Assembly (NCBI GenBank): GCA_945900755.1
Contig: CAMDKS010000013.1
Span: 1-64,000, forward strand
Source: Bdellovibrio sp. ZAP7
Lineage (GTDB): Bacteria > Bdellovibrionota_B > Oligoflexia > Oligoflexales > RGVZ01
Length of the DNA: 64,000 bases
Direction: 5' to 3'
Part shown: positions 23,942 through 35,000 of the stretch, piece by piece
How the letters are laid out: each line of letters begins with the position of its first letter
Position numbering within the stretch: position 1 is the first letter of the stretch
Made by a program: the position numbers and the translations under genes
Notes under the pieces: model-generated
The model's input: only the letters and a program-made list of their open reading frames with translations
What the model was told of the DNA's origin: nothing
Database searches by the model: none

Positions 23942-24724
23942 CTAAAAATGCTGATCAAAGGCCCCCGCCATTTTCGCTTTAAGCAGAGAGTTACTCTGCT
24001 CATCCAAGAAACTAGGTCGCAGCACCGATGCGGTCACAAATCCTTGATCAATCAAAACACAGTCCGAATCTGGAATATCATCGAACATCTCACCGCCGGC
24101 ACCAATCCAATAATAAGCCCGACCCCGAGGATCGGTGCCCTCTTGCATTCCTTCTTCATACACACGCCGCCCAAGGCTGGTTACGGCGATACCCTTTAAC
24201 TTCCCGAACGGAAGGTTTGGAACGTTGATGTTGAGCAACGAGTTTATCGGCACGGTATCCATAATATCTTGCCGCTCAACCAGCATCCGAACAACCTTTG
24301 CAGCCGCTTCATAGTGAATAGACTCCCTGGCTGAACCATACGAAGACACCGCTATCGAACGAATCCCATGGAGAGTTCCCTCCATCGCCGCCCCAACTGT
24401 TCCTGAGTAAATAGTATCTACACCTAGATTAGCACCTCTATTAATGCCACTCAATACCCAATTTGGCTTACGCCTCAACAACTTACGGATTGCCAACATA
24501 ACGCAATCGGCGGGAGTGCCCTCAACGGCATAGGTATTCGACGAAATTTGTTCCATTCTCAAAGGAGAATAAATAGTGATCGCATGGCTTGAGGCTGAGC
24601 GTTCAACGTGAGGCGCGACAATAACGACGTCACCCATATCCTTAAAAGCAGCAGCCAGAGCAAGCATCCCAGGGGCGTGAACTCCGTCGTCATTGGTTAT
24701 GAGAAACAATGGCTTTTGTGACAA
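23942..24724 (-). CDS. surE: 5'/3'-nucleotidase SurE
   Basis: The 260-residue survival protein SurE is a divalent-metal phosphatase acting on nucleoside monophosphates in the cytoplasm. Signatures are LITNDDGVHAPGM (metal-binding Asp-Asp near residues 12-13), VVIVAPHVERSASSHAIT, VEGTPADCVMLAI and the SGINRGANLGVDTIYSGTVGAAMEG block. The start is TTG 24724 with AAGGGGC upstream; no in-frame ATG fits. Upstream gene of the nlpD-like lipoprotein. Confidence 0.95.
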   Translation of the reverse strand: MSQKPLFLITNDDGVHAPGMLALAAAFKDMGDVVIVAPHVERSASSHAITIYSPLRMEQISSNTYAVEGTPADCVMLAIRKLLRRKPNWVLSGINRGANLGVDTIYSGTVGAAMEGTLHGIRSIAVSSYGSARESIHYEAAAKVVRMLVERQDIMDTVPINSLLNINVPNLPFGKLKGIAVTSLGRRVYEEGMQEGTDPRGRAYYWIGAGGEMFDDIPDSDCVLIDQGFVTASVLRPSFLDEQSNSLLKAKMAGAFDQHF

Positions 24725-24876
24725 TTGCAGCCCCTTATCATAAAAATAGATGCGGCAAATCTACTTAAGGTTACGACAATGCGCAAGGTAACCACCAATA
24801 TTAGAAGGCGATTAAAGTCTTAATGTACAAAAAAAGTGCGAATATATAATGGCTTGCCTACATTACAAACAACGAT

Positions 24877-26610
24877 TCAGGGGGCCTGCCTAGAAGCAAC
24901 GCACACCATGTAGCCGTCAATGTCACGACACGTTCGGTCGGGACGAGGCGACAACAGCTCCGCGGGTGCGCCCCTTCGAACAACGTATAGACTATCGGCT
25001 GCAAGCGGGCCGGCCAAAAATTCGTAATACTGTGACGTGCAGTAAAGCTTCGACACGAGTTCGTCATAACGCGCGAGCACGCCACTATTCTCTGTCATGT
25101 TATGGAGTGCGGCAAATTTGGCCAATTCTGGCCACTCATAGTGATGGTGAGCCCACATTGGTTCGCAGTAGCCGCCCTCTTGGTAGGGAGGAATAAGCTT
25201 AATATGTGAATATTTCGTCGCCTCATTCTCCCAAAATGGACTCGTCAATTTTTGACGTTCAAACTTTGGAAAACGCTTTGAACGCCCAGCCATCCAGGGA
25301 CCCAGATCGATCGCTTGCAAAAGTAAGGCTCCTGCAAAAATATACCTCGCTCTTTTTTTGTCATAGAAATTTGCGGTCGCAGCCATCGCTGTAAGAATTA
25401 AAAGGTAGTAACCCGGCCATACGAAGCGGCCAGCGACCCGCACCGACGTGGTGATTGCTTTTAACGGGAGCCAAAAAGCCTCTAAATCAACAATCCAAAA
25501 CGTGCCAATAAACAGTCGTTCGCCAAACGCATAAAACCACATCATGCCACATGCAACCAAAATTCCTCGGTAGCTTGGCTCTCGCATAAAGTCACGGAGT
25601 TTGCCACGCACGCTCGGCATCATCACAGAAATCAAGAATAACCAACCGCCCACCCCAGGCCACGCATAACCCTCATAGAGCCCTGCCTTTCGCCTAAAGG
25701 AAGGTAAAAAAGAACTGGTCGAAAAATTATTGAAAATAGCGAGTAAATCACTGCTAAACCAATGAAATCCATCCATTTTTGAGGCGCCACTTAACAATCC
25801 AAACAGACCCAAAACCACAAATAGCGAAAGCATCAAACCTGCGGTTGCCAACAGCAAACTGAACATTGATTTTCTTAACTCAGCTGGTCGTCTTTTTCGC
25901 TCGCCAAGAAAGCGCGACAACGGCATTGCCCAACATAGACCCGCCACCATTAAGGCAATATACGGCTGAATGAGTGTGGCCATCGCCAAAACTAGGACCG
26001 AACGCCACTTAGGCACTTTGCCCTCAGCGCCGTGCTTCGTCGATTCGAAGTACTCACCATTCAAGTCAATGCACCACAAAATGAGCCAATGCGACATTAA
26101 GGCAATGTGATTCCACCGATAGACTAATACGGGGCTAAGAGCCATCATGACCACGCCAATAATTAGGCAGAATCGATCCTTGATCCACCGCCGCAAGATC
26201 CTATAGGCAAACACACTTTGCAGTACGAAACATAGTAGCACCCACCACCCAAAATACTGGAAGTCTTCTGGCAACCAAGCACTGATGGCGCGAAATGAAA
26301 AAGCGGCGAGCGGAATAGAGTCCGTATAGGCTGTATAGGTATCGAGGGGAGCCATGAAATTTGGAATCGACCCAAGAGGAAACGACATCGGCGCATGGCG
26401 CAAAAAATACCAGCCTAAATAATAAAGAGTGATGTCGACCGTGGGCAAATAAGTGGTCGACGGCGGATGGAACAACCAATCCAAATTTGTCGGATCTAGG
26501 ATGTAAAGTGGCATCGTCAACGCAAAAGCTAGGAAGCCTAAAAAAACCGCTCCCACCATCATCATCCATGAATGACCTGAGGCCCCGGACCCACTGTTTT
26601 TCAACGTCAT
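24877..26610 (-). CDS. Polytopic membrane protein, DUF6311-like (glycosyltransferase-C-type fold possible)
   Basis: About 577 residues from ATG 26610 (GGTGGGGC just upstream; GTG 26646 is an alternative). There are about ten transmembrane segments, then a soluble C-terminal ~130 residues with several cysteines. The N-terminal HPPSTTYLPTVDITLYYLGW region and FPLGSIPNF resemble the bacterial DUF6311 family, whose members sit in surface-polysaccharide loci. Diverges from a glycosyltransferase/methyltransferase pair, so a lipid-linked sugar role is plausible. The enzymatic activity is unknown. Confidence 0.6.
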   Translation of the reverse strand: MTLKNSGSGASGHSWMMMVGAVFLGFLAFALTMPLYILDPTNLDWLFHPPSTTYLPTVDITLYYLGWYFLRHAPMSFPLGSIPNFMAPLDTYTAYTDSIPLAAFSFRAISAWLPEDFQYFGWWVLLCFVLQSVFAYRILRRWIKDRFCLIIGVVMMALSPVLVYRWNHIALMSHWLILWCIDLNGEYFESTKHGAEGKVPKWRSVLVLAMATLIQPYIALMVAGLCWAMPLSRFLGERKRRPAELRKSMFSLLLATAGLMLSLFVVLGLFGLLSGASKMDGFHWFSSDLLAIFNNFSTSSFLPSFRRKAGLYEGYAWPGVGGWLFLISVMMPSVRGKLRDFMREPSYRGILVACGMMWFYAFGERLFIGTFWIVDLEAFWLPLKAITTSVRVAGRFVWPGYYLLILTAMAATANFYDKKRARYIFAGALLLQAIDLGPWMAGRSKRFPKFERQKLTSPFWENEATKYSHIKLIPPYQEGGYCEPMWAHHHYEWPELAKFAALHNMTENSGVLARYDELVSKLYCTSQYYEFLAGPLAADSLYVVRRGAPAELLSPRPDRTCRDIDGYMVCVASRQAP

Positions 26611-26825
26611 TAGCCCCACCAAAAACAATAATGATTTATTGCGCACGTTTATACGACTATAAAAAAATGAGACTAGTTTATTAACTATACAAAATCAACT
26701 CCTCTCTACCTTTGTTGCCCTCTCAAAGATATCGACAAACACGAGTTAAAACACTATCCTCCCTTGGCCTGCGGGCAATGACTCTTATTTGAAATCGAGC
26801 GACTACTTGGCGAGGCCACTATACG

Positions 26826-27605
26826 ATGATGCAAGGTAAAAAAATTGTGGTGGTAATGCCTGCTTATAATGCAGAGAAGACTCTTCGGAAAACGGTTGCC
26901 GAAATAGATCGGACGATCGTCGATGAGGTCATTCTTGTTGATGATTGCAGCAAAGACAAAACGGTCATGATTGCCAAGGAACTCGGCCTGCATGTTGTCG
27001 TTCATGACAAAAATCGCGGTTACGGCGGCAATCAGAAATCCTGCTATGCGAAGGCTCTCAGTCTCGGAGCCGATATTGTGGTGATGGTCCATCCTGACTA
27101 TCAATACACCCCAAAATTAATTCCAGCGATGGCTGCTGTTTTGTTAAGTGATGAATTTGATATTGCTCTTGGATCACGAATTTTGGGTGGTGGGGCTTTG
27201 CGTGGCGGAATGCCTGTCTACAAATATATTGCAAATCGATTCCTAACTCTTGCCCAGAATCTACTTACAGGAATGAAACTCTCTGAATTTCACACCGGCT
27301 ACAGATCATTTACCCGAAAAGTATTGACGACTTTGCCGATCCACAACAACAGTGATGATTTTGTTTTTGATAATCAAATGCTTCTTCAGGCCCATTACGC
27401 GGGATTTTTCATCGCATAGATTACCTGCCCGACCAAATATTTTGATGACGCATCGTCCATCAATTTTGCTCGAAGTGTGAAATATGGACTTGGATGCCTC
27501 GGCGTGGCCGCACAATACTTTTTAGGCAAACGCGGAATGACCAATCCTAAAATATTTCACGGCATGACACTTGCCAGCACCACGAAAGCTAAGGAGTCTG
27601 TGTGA
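26826..27605 (+). pseudogene. Family 2 glycosyltransferase interrupted by an in-frame TAG
   Basis: The first 197 codons encode a GT-A dolichol-phosphate-mannose-type transferase: VVVMPAYNAEKTLRKTV, VDD near residue 39, NRGYGGNQKSC, MVHPDYQYTP and GSRILGGG. It stops at TAG 27417-27419. The same frame continues without a shift for 61 more codons with family-typical sequence (ITCPTKYFDDASSINFARSV, KYGLGCLGVAAQYFLGKRGM). It ends at TGA 27603-27605, overlapping the next start by 4 bases. Relatives usually have Glu at the stop position (IAEI.CPTKYF), so GAG to TAG is the simplest change. It may be inactive, truncated but active, read through, or a base-call error. Confidence 0.8.
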
Positions 27606-28465
27606 CTAGCAAACCAGAGCTGTACGACAGCAACGATTACTACAACGGCGACGGTCAGGCGAGTCGACTTGCGCCAGGTTTGAATGGATTTTTGTACTTT
27701 TTGGATTGGTTTAAGGCGTGGAATTTTGTCCGCGTTTCGGGACTACTCACCAAATCAAAAACATCAAGGGAGCGGCCCCTTCGGGTCATTGATATCGGCG
27801 CTGGTGACGGTAAATTTTTGTATTTCGTTAAACAATTTGGTTTCTTTCCCCAAGGCACCACAGCCTCCTCCATTTCTCAGCAAGCAGCAAAATCAAAGTA
27901 TGAAATTTCTTTACATTTGAGCAAAGAAATCCCGGACGAACTTCAAAAAGAAAAAATTGATGCCATCACCTATTGGCACGTGTTTGAGCACCTTGAAGAA
28001 CCCGATTCTCACGTTAAAATCTGGTCTAAAATCTTGGCCGACGACGGCGTGGTCATGATTGAAGTTCCCAATATTGACGGCTTCGGGTCGAAACTATGCT
28101 ATCCGACTTGGCTTGGCAGTGATGATGTCCATCACATTAATCACATGACGTCTAACGCCCTTGACGAGCTCCTAGGGAAGCATGGCCTAGCGGTCTATCG
28201 CAGGGAAGGCTTCTCCCTAAAATTTACCTACGTATACCTTTGGAGTGCACTGCTGGGCCGACTTTTTGGGGAGAAAGACTATTCGTTTGAAACGGTCTTT
28301 GGCGTCCTGAAAAATCCGGCAACAAGTCTTAAAAACAATCCTGCGATGACCATTAATTCGATACTTTCGATTGGTTACCTAGCACCTTTAATCATTTTAA
28401 TCGGAGCGATTGGAGTTCTCACCAACCGCGGAGAAATCATTAGACTATATGCTCGTCGAGCGTAG
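27602..28465 (+). CDS. Class I SAM-dependent methyltransferase with C-terminal membrane segment
   Basis: The 287-residue protein starts at GTG 27602, overlapping the glycosyltransferase frame's stop by 4 bases (GTGA). The Rossmann motif I is VIDIGAGDGKFL (residues ~60-71). Then come a Methyltransf_23-like core (YWHVFEHLEEPDSH, VMIEVPN) and a hydrophobic C-terminal helix (LAPLIILIGAIGVL) that likely ties it to the membrane. Such enzymes methylate surface glycans or lipid-linked sugars. It converges with gltG, with 8 bases between stops. Confidence 0.82.
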   Translation: MTSKPELYDSNDYYNGDGQASRLAPGLNGFLYFLDWFKAWNFVRVSGLLTKSKTSRERPLRVIDIGAGDGKFLYFVKQFGFFPQGTTASSISQQAAKSKYEISLHLSKEIPDELQKEKIDAITYWHVFEHLEEPDSHVKIWSKILADDGVVMIEVPNIDGFGSKLCYPTWLGSDDVHHINHMTSNALDELLGKHGLAVYRREGFSLKFTYVYLWSALLGRLFGEKDYSFETVFGVLKNPATSLKNNPAMTINSILSIGYLAPLIILIGAIGVLTNRGEIIRLYARRA

Positions 28466-28473
28466 AGATTCGA

Positions 28474-30717
28474 TTAGCCTGCAGGACTAAAGCTGAATGG
28501 ATAGCTGACTTCCACTGGCTGCCCACCGCGCGGACTTGGGAACGACCAACGCTTAACGACACCAGTTATACAGCCACGAGTAACGACATCCGACAAGGTA
28601 GCGGCCCCAATAGTAGCGACCGATACACGTCCTGAGAGGGCAACAGTAAAATTAACTTCGACTCTTCCTGCCGAGTTTGGAGCGCGCTGAATAAGTTGTT
28701 CGTAGCAGTGTCTAATTTCGTTAATGTGAGCATTAATAACGGCACGAATCTCTTGTTGAGTAAGTCCTGCTTCCACTGTCGGATCTCCGGGCGCAATTGA
28801 AACGTCTGCGCGTCCGTGACCGCCTCCGGCTCCTTTTCCGTTGCCATTATGTCCAAGGCCACTACCGCCGCCTAAGCCGCCCAATCCTCCTGAGCCGCCT
28901 GCACCACCACCCGCACCGCCAGAGCCTCCGTTACCGAAGTTATTGGCTGCACCGGCTGCGCCCGCCAAACCAAGAGATTGACCGCCGCCAGGACCACCCA
29001 TGCCGTATGTTTTACTTGCAGATCCAGAGCCACCGCCAGCACCACCAGCACTACTGGTAAAATTGGTGTGAATGGCTCCAGCTCCCGTTTTACTTGATAC
29101 CTTACCTGCGCCGAGCCCGAGCTTAGAAAGATTGACTCCGGAAGCTTTCGTATTGTTTACGCCCTCGACTCCCTGAACGCTTGTTGCTTGCTTTCCTTTA
29201 ATAGCTCCACCGGTTTTATTATTACCTCCACCTTTTGTGCCGGAGGCTCCAAGTGGTTTTGCCGATTTTTCGCCAGCAAACTTAAAGTCAGGTTTTACAG
29301 CACCAGTCGATGGCGTTCCCGCAGACGGCTTCGTTAAGGCTGACAAATTCACGGCCGGCTTCGCAACCGGTGTTGGTTTTACGACAGGGGTAGGCTTAGC
29401 AACCGGAGCTGCTGCTGCTTTTGCAACCGTGGGAACAGGTGAAGGCGTTACCATGGCTTTTTCCACGGGCTTTTCCACGGGCTTTTTTTGCTCGACCTTT
29501 TCGGGCTCCACAGGCTTCTTAGGCTCCACTGGCTTCGGCTTTGGTGGCGGTGGTGGCTTCGGCGTTTTTGGCGGCTCTGGTTTTTCCTCTACTTTAACAG
29601 GAGGTTTCTTTGGCTCGGGCTCTTTTTTTACCGGTTCAGGCTTTTTTTGCTCCAAAGGAACTTCCGCATAGGCGAAAATTTCGTCTTCTTCCTTCTTTTC
29701 GACAGGTGGCGTCATCCAAACAACTGGAAGAATTAAGGCGAACAAAAGCAAACAAGCTAGAGCAATAGAAACAATAACAGGATCCCTAGGACCAGCCCTA
29801 TTCAAATCGATTTCAGGCGGACGTACAAACAATAAAAAATAGCGCACGCTACCGAATTTTATATGTGCGATATCACGTCTCTCGAGTGAGACCCTGCCCT
29901 CGCCATCAATTTTTTCAATTTTTCCACCACGTCTAATCCGCGTGTCCATTCCTTTTAGAAGCTTTAACTTATAGCCACCCGTTGAGCTAAACTTTGCGAG
30001 CGTATGCTTTAAAAAATGCTGTTCTCCAGCTGCGATAAAATTCGCAATTGGCGTAACACCGATGGTGACGTGATCAAAGTCTTTAAATTGTGGGTGAAAA
30101 AGATCTACATCCAGTACAGAATCACCCCAGTATGCGACCACCTCTAGGATGTCGCCCGTTGGTCGAGCATCGCGTGGAGAGAATAAAATATGTTTGGGAA
30201 TTCGGCGCTCTGAATTTTGATCAAGGGTTTCCTTGCGCACAGTAGTTTTGTGTGCACCTTGCGCTAAACTCTCTGTCGAACCTGCTGGAACTGATGCCTT
30301 TGAAACCTTACCCTGGTCAGCAAGTTGCGCTGTCGAAAGGTGAGGAACAGGACGGAGATCTGGTGGAGTTTGAATACTTGAGCCCACAATACCAGGATGC
30401 GGAGGCAATGGAATATTTACGATTTGGTGAACAAACTCTAGAATAACACTACCAATTGCTATTTTATCACCAGATCTTAGTGGACATTCAACGTCAATGA
30501 TGACCCCATTAACCTTGACTCCTGTCTCACTGCCAACATCTGTCACGATCCATTGATCATTACCAATGTCTTCAATCAATGCATGAATCGGATCAACACC
30601 TGCTGCCCGTATTACAATATGGTTCGACGGCAAAGTACCAATCATCATCCGTGACTGATCCATGGGAACAGTTCTTGGAAGTTGACCTGAAATCTGGAAT
30701 CGTAACTCAAATGCCAT
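28474..30717 (-). CDS. gltG: GltG-like motor coupling protein: FHA, one TM, Pro-rich and Gly-rich spans, AgmX/PglI C-terminal domain
   Basis: 747 residues in this order: an FHA domain (~1-100; RMMIGTLPSNHIVI, HALIEDI...ETGVKVNGV); a second soluble part; a single TM near 312-330 (VSIALACLLLFALILPVVW); a TonB-like Pro/Lys/Glu stretch (~340-440); a Gly/Ser-rich span (~500-640). Last comes the AgmX/PglI-type energy-transducer domain (~645-747; EIRAVINAHINEIRHCYEQ). This is the architecture of Myxococcus GltG/PglI, an inner-membrane component that reaches across the periplasm from the Agl motor. It is separated from the other cluster genes by 213 bases with 13-bp repeats, so it may have its own promoter. 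The FHA domain implies phospho-threonine signalling. Confidence 0.85.
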   Translation of the reverse strand: MAFELRFQISGQLPRTVPMDQSRMMIGTLPSNHIVIRAAGVDPIHALIEDIGNDQWIVTDVGSETGVKVNGVIIDVECPLRSGDKIAIGSVILEFVHQIVNIPLPPHPGIVGSSIQTPPDLRPVPHLSTAQLADQGKVSKASVPAGSTESLAQGAHKTTVRKETLDQNSERRIPKHILFSPRDARPTGDILEVVAYWGDSVLDVDLFHPQFKDFDHVTIGVTPIANFIAAGEQHFLKHTLAKFSSTGGYKLKLLKGMDTRIRRGGKIEKIDGEGRVSLERRDIAHIKFGSVRYFLLFVRPPEIDLNRAGPRDPVIVSIALACLLLFALILPVVWMTPPVEKKEEDEIFAYAEVPLEQKKPEPVKKEPEPKKPPVKVEEKPEPPKTPKPPPPPKPKPVEPKKPVEPEKVEQKKPVEKPVEKAMVTPSPVPTVAKAAAAPVAKPTPVVKPTPVAKPAVNLSALTKPSAGTPSTGAVKPDFKFAGEKSAKPLGASGTKGGGNNKTGGAIKGKQATSVQGVEGVNNTKASGVNLSKLGLGAGKVSSKTGAGAIHTNFTSSAGGAGGGSGSASKTYGMGGPGGGQSLGLAGAAGAANNFGNGGSGGAGGGAGGSGGLGGLGGGSGLGHNGNGKGAGGGHGRADVSIAPGDPTVEAGLTQQEIRAVINAHINEIRHCYEQLIQRAPNSAGRVEVNFTVALSGRVSVATIGAATLSDVVTRGCITGVVKRWSFPSPRGGQPVEVSYPFSFSPAG

Positions 30718-30761
30718 AAAAAAATTCTACCTCAATAGGACTATTGGATCGTGTAACAAAC

Positions 30762-30804
30762 CACTGAAACCAATCACTGAAACCAATCACTGAAACCAAT
30801 CACT
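30762..30804. repeat. 13-bp tandem repeat, 3.3 copies, upstream of gltG
   Basis: Unit cactgaaaccaat (30762-30774, 30775-30787, 30788-30800, then cact). It lies 45-87 bases before the gltG start. The core ACTG..CCAAT is shared with the repeat at 39552-39603 upstream of aglR. Confidence 0.85.
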
Positions 30805-30930
30805 TAACAAAATGTCTTCGCCAAAACTTAATTCATGATTTTGATTCTATTATCCCATAAATTTCCAAACTTACCAAACCTCTTCAAAAAACTTATTACA
30901 TAGGCCACAGGCCGATGCCTTATTTTAGGA

Positions 30931-32013
30931 TCACGGCTTGGCTGGGGGCTCTCCTGCCGAACTCTTCCCAGACGGGGCTGCCTTGGCTTTGTCGGCCGCA
31001 TCACGATTGGCAGCCTCCTTAAGGGACTTCTCTTGCTTGGATCTATCCTCATCCCTGTCGATCGCCACTAGAATTTTGCCTGCTTTTTCATCCCAAACCA
31101 GAGCTCCGCCAGGAATGACCAATGCCTTATTCAGCATTTCTCGGGCCTTTGCATAATCCTTTTTGCCCTGCCAAGCATTAATGCCGCAATTGATTAGAGT
31201 TTGCTTATGCTTGGGGTGGGCGCCCAAGATTTTTTCACAAGAGGCGTCCGCCTTTTCTGAATCACCTAGTAGGCGATTAACTGAGATTAGGCCAGCCTCG
31301 GCGTACCAATCCCCTTCGACACTGGCAAGCGACTTTTGCGCTGTCTCTACATCTCCGCCTTGAAGGGCCAGAAAACCCATATTTAGTAGTGCAGGCTTAT
31401 AATCACTGTTTATGGCGATGGCCTCTTTAAATAACCCCATCGCCTCGGGAATACGCTCCATACGCACGGCCATAACACCCCTCGCATTTAATATGGCGGC
31501 GCGAATGCTCGCATTTTTCGACTTGTATAATTTATCAAACCAAAACTCCGCAAAAGCCAATCTGCCAGTTTGAACACCGGTGAGTGCAAGCTCAAGTTGA
31601 ACGGACTCGGGAAGCTCTTTGTCTACGCCCGCCAACATCACACTGTCTGCAATTCGTTTAGCTACGGCCAATGTTTCCTCTACGGATCGACCAGCAAGCC
31701 TATTTGCGGACAAAATAGCAACAAGCATATTGAGGTCATTCGACTTGCCATTGCTGTCCTGAGCTACAAAATCAGCTGCTTTTGTACGGTCAATAGCCCT
31801 TGAAGTGAGCGGGTTGTTACTGATGCTCGTCACCAAAAATCGGCGATCGCCATCTAATTTAGCACCGCTTTCTTTTTCGGCTGCAGCGGGAGCCGCACTT
31901 GTGCCGCCTCCATCTACGGGATCTTGTGCTGCATTTTTCGACTTATTGCCGGCACAGCTATTCATGGCCACAACAACAAAAATGATCCTCATAGGGTTCA
32001 CTAATTTTTTCAT
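30931..32013 (-). CDS. TPR lipoprotein, GltE-like
   Basis: The 360-residue protein has an N-terminal hydrophobic signal ending VVVAMNSC (Cys20; the lipobox is atypical at -3). Tetratricopeptide-like helical hairpins span ~140-320 (ALLNMGFLALQGGDVETAQK, AGLISVNRLLGDSEKADASC, TLINCGINAWQGKKDYAKAR). The tail is charged and Lys/Ala-rich. Start and upstream stop share one base (TAATG), so it is coupled to the large TPR protein. Its size, lipidation and position match the outer-membrane TPR lipoprotein GltE/AglT of the gliding machinery; assignment is by context. Confidence 0.65.
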   Translation of the reverse strand: MKKLVNPMRIIFVVVAMNSCAGNKSKNAAQDPVDGGGTSAAPAAAEKESGAKLDGDRRFLVTSISNNPLTSRAIDRTKAADFVAQDSNGKSNDLNMLVAILSANRLAGRSVEETLAVAKRIADSVMLAGVDKELPESVQLELALTGVQTGRLAFAEFWFDKLYKSKNASIRAAILNARGVMAVRMERIPEAMGLFKEAIAINSDYKPALLNMGFLALQGGDVETAQKSLASVEGDWYAEAGLISVNRLLGDSEKADASCEKILGAHPKHKQTLINCGINAWQGKKDYAKAREMLNKALVIPGGALVWDEKAGKILVAIDRDEDRSKQEKSLKEAANRDAADKAKAAPSGKSSAGEPPAKP

Positions 32014-35000
32014 TATTCACCCCCTTTTTTATTTTGGACGGCTTGCACGAGGGACTCCGCCACGTCACTGCCAATGAAATCTGGCATTAGTGCGACGTCA
32101 TCAAAACTTAAATTCTTCCCTGATGTCCGCTCTAATCCGCTCACAGCCTTTGCCGCCCATTCATTGTAGACATTGAACGCTTTAATAGAGTCGACCGCAA
32201 ATTTAAATAATTTCTTTGCCTCGTTGCGATTTATCACGACTTTTGGAGCAAGCTGCGCTTTTACATCCTCAATTTTGGCGCCGGTGATTCCTGGAGGATT
32301 CTCAAAATCTTTAGCCAATAGTTCGCGTGCGACACCCATTTGATATAGTGCGGCCACCCCCCAAAAAGCATCTTTCGTCCCCAAGACTCCTTGGAAGGAC
32401 TTGTCGACAACAGCGACTGAAGACTCTTTCCGGTCTATCGTTTTCAACAAGTTATCTACCGTACCTCCTGTGAACTTCATCGCCGCAAATTTTGGCATTA
32501 CTTGCTTGGCCTCTGCAAAGGCAAGTTCAGCCACATAGCGCCCCGCCTCTGGATCTAGCTTTCCGCCACCAGCTCTATTTGCTGCTAGTATCTCTTTTCC
32601 CGCCTGCTGTGCTGCGGGCCCAGTGCCGTTTGCTGCATTAAAAATTCGGTGAAATGCGATAATTCGCTCACTCGGGGAAAGTTTAAACTTCAAGTACTCT
32701 TTAATCGTCTGCTGCATTTTCGCGTAATTTTTGGAAAACTCCGCCTCTCGAACAATCCGATCTACAAGTGGCTGGGCTCCTGCGGGATCTGATTTAGCCA
32801 GAATCATGCATGTAGAGAGGGCTTTATCATCGCCGATTGCAACCTTCAATTCACAGGCACGACCGATCGAGGGTAAGGCACTCTTATCATTTGGATATTT
32901 TGAAGCAAAAGCTAAGTAATAAGATGCTGCCGTGGCAAAATCCATTCGTTTCTCTGACAGTTTTGCTAACTGCTTTAGTGACTCAGAAGCCCCCTCAGAT
33001 TTTGGATAATTCTTTAGAACGGCAGCATAAGCTGCAATTCCTGCAACGACCATTCCGGCACCGATGTAGTCGACGCCAGCGTTATACATTAACTTACCTG
33101 ATTCAGGTGAATTTGGATGTTTCATCGCTAACTCCTCCTGAGCCTTTGCACGCTTGCCGCCATCACTAATTTTCTTAATCTCATCAACCTCAGCGCCACG
33201 CTTCAGATCACGCAACTTGTCGCCCAATTTACCTTTTTGGTAGGCGGGAATTTTCAATAAAGCGTTTGAAATTTGAACCAGAGCTTTTGTTTCGCCCGAG
33301 TAAAGGGGTATTAAAGCATCCACGGCCGCAGGTCCGATTTTCTCATTGGGGTACTTTTGGGACAAATTAAACAGTAGTTTTTTTGACTTCTCTTTATCGG
33401 CACTGTGGTAGTAAATATCCGAGGCGTATATATCGCACGATTTAGCTGCCTTTAAGTCTTCAGGATAATATTTTTGGTATTCACTACAAGCTTGAATATA
33501 GCTCCCCGCACGGGGAGACAAAGCACGGGCAGGCTTACTAAAATTAGGGACAATCGTTAAAAGAACTTTATACTCAGGCTCGAAGTCCAATCCGTAGCTG
33601 TCAAGCATGTAAGATGCCGCCTCTTTATGAAGAGGCACGACCTTATTGCCTGGCTGCTTAATTTTTATAGCTTTTTCTTTACCTAATGCAACTACCGCCA
33701 AGTAAGCTTTGCCAGCTTCACGATATTTTTTTTCCTGAAACAAAACGTCACCCACATTGAATTTAACTTCGGGCATTTCTTTGGAATTTGGATAGTGCTT
33801 TAAAAACAAGTCATACCCACGCAGGGCCTCATTATAGGTGCGAGTGTCGTCGTTACTCTGCCCTCTCTTATGAAACGTTTTAGCGTAAAATATAATTGTA
33901 TCTTTTATTCGCAATTGAGTGCTGTCAACAGAGCTTTGATCTACTTTGTTTGCTGCATACCATGGACTAGCCGGACCATAGGCTGCGGGGTATGCGGAAA
34001 GCTCCTTCCACATTTCAGGAAGTTTATTAAGATCGTAGTAAAGCCCAATGATTTCTTTTTGAGTATCCGGTGTATCCAAAGCAGTTGGATAGATTTGTTG
34101 ATATCTCTTATAGACTCGAATAGCCTCTGGAAATTTTCCCGCATCAACCAATGCCGAGCCCAATTGATTGAGAAACTTTCCTATGAACTTCTCGCCGCCA
34201 TGTTGCCGATAGTAATTGATGGCCACCTCGGTGTTTTTGATTTCAACCCAAGCATTGACCATGTCTTTTAGAGCACTATCCCTAAGAGTGTCACTTCCTT
34301 GAACCTTTTTAGACATCGCTTGAGCGACAGTCTTTTTCCAGTAATCAAGGGCTTCAGGATAATTTTGGAGATTATAGGAACACCATCCGAGCTTCCATAA
34401 AGACAGCCCGTAACCTCTGCTGCCCTTAAAAGATAAAGCCTTTTTGTAATTGTTACTCGCATTTCGAAAGTTTTTCTTATCGAAAAAGAATTCTCCTAAC
34501 TGAAAATAGGCATCTCCAGACTTGTCGCTATTTGGATATTTTCGAATAAGGTCACTATAGACAGCAGCCCCTTCTTTTTCCTTACCCAAATACTGAAGTG
34601 CCAAACCTTGATTAAACATTAAAGCATCGGCACCAGACGTGTTTGGAAATTGTTTCAATACTTCAGCCGCTTTCGACGCTACCTTTGCCCATGCTGCCCT
34701 TGATTTTGTAGAATTTACTTGCGGGGCTTTTCCCTTGCTGCCTGCTTGCTCCCAGTTGGCAAAGGCTTTGTCATACGCTCGAAATTCCGCATTGGACTCA
34801 TAGCCCGCAAGCTCCACGTAACGATCCAAAAGTCGTTTAAGAAAGTTGACTCGTTGACTTGATTTTTTTGGAAGAGTACGCTCACTGCGCTCATAAAACG
34901 CAATCGTTTTTTCTAATTCACCAGAAAGCTTACCCTCGGTCGCGGCGATAAATGCCTCGCCACGCGATTCGGTTGGGCCAGAGACTTTTTCTACATTGCC

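Noticed and set aside
29237-29671. Plus-strand frame of 144 codons rich in Gly/Phe
   Set aside because: Complement of the Pro/Lys/Ala-rich TonB-like span of gltG; simple codon bias explains it.
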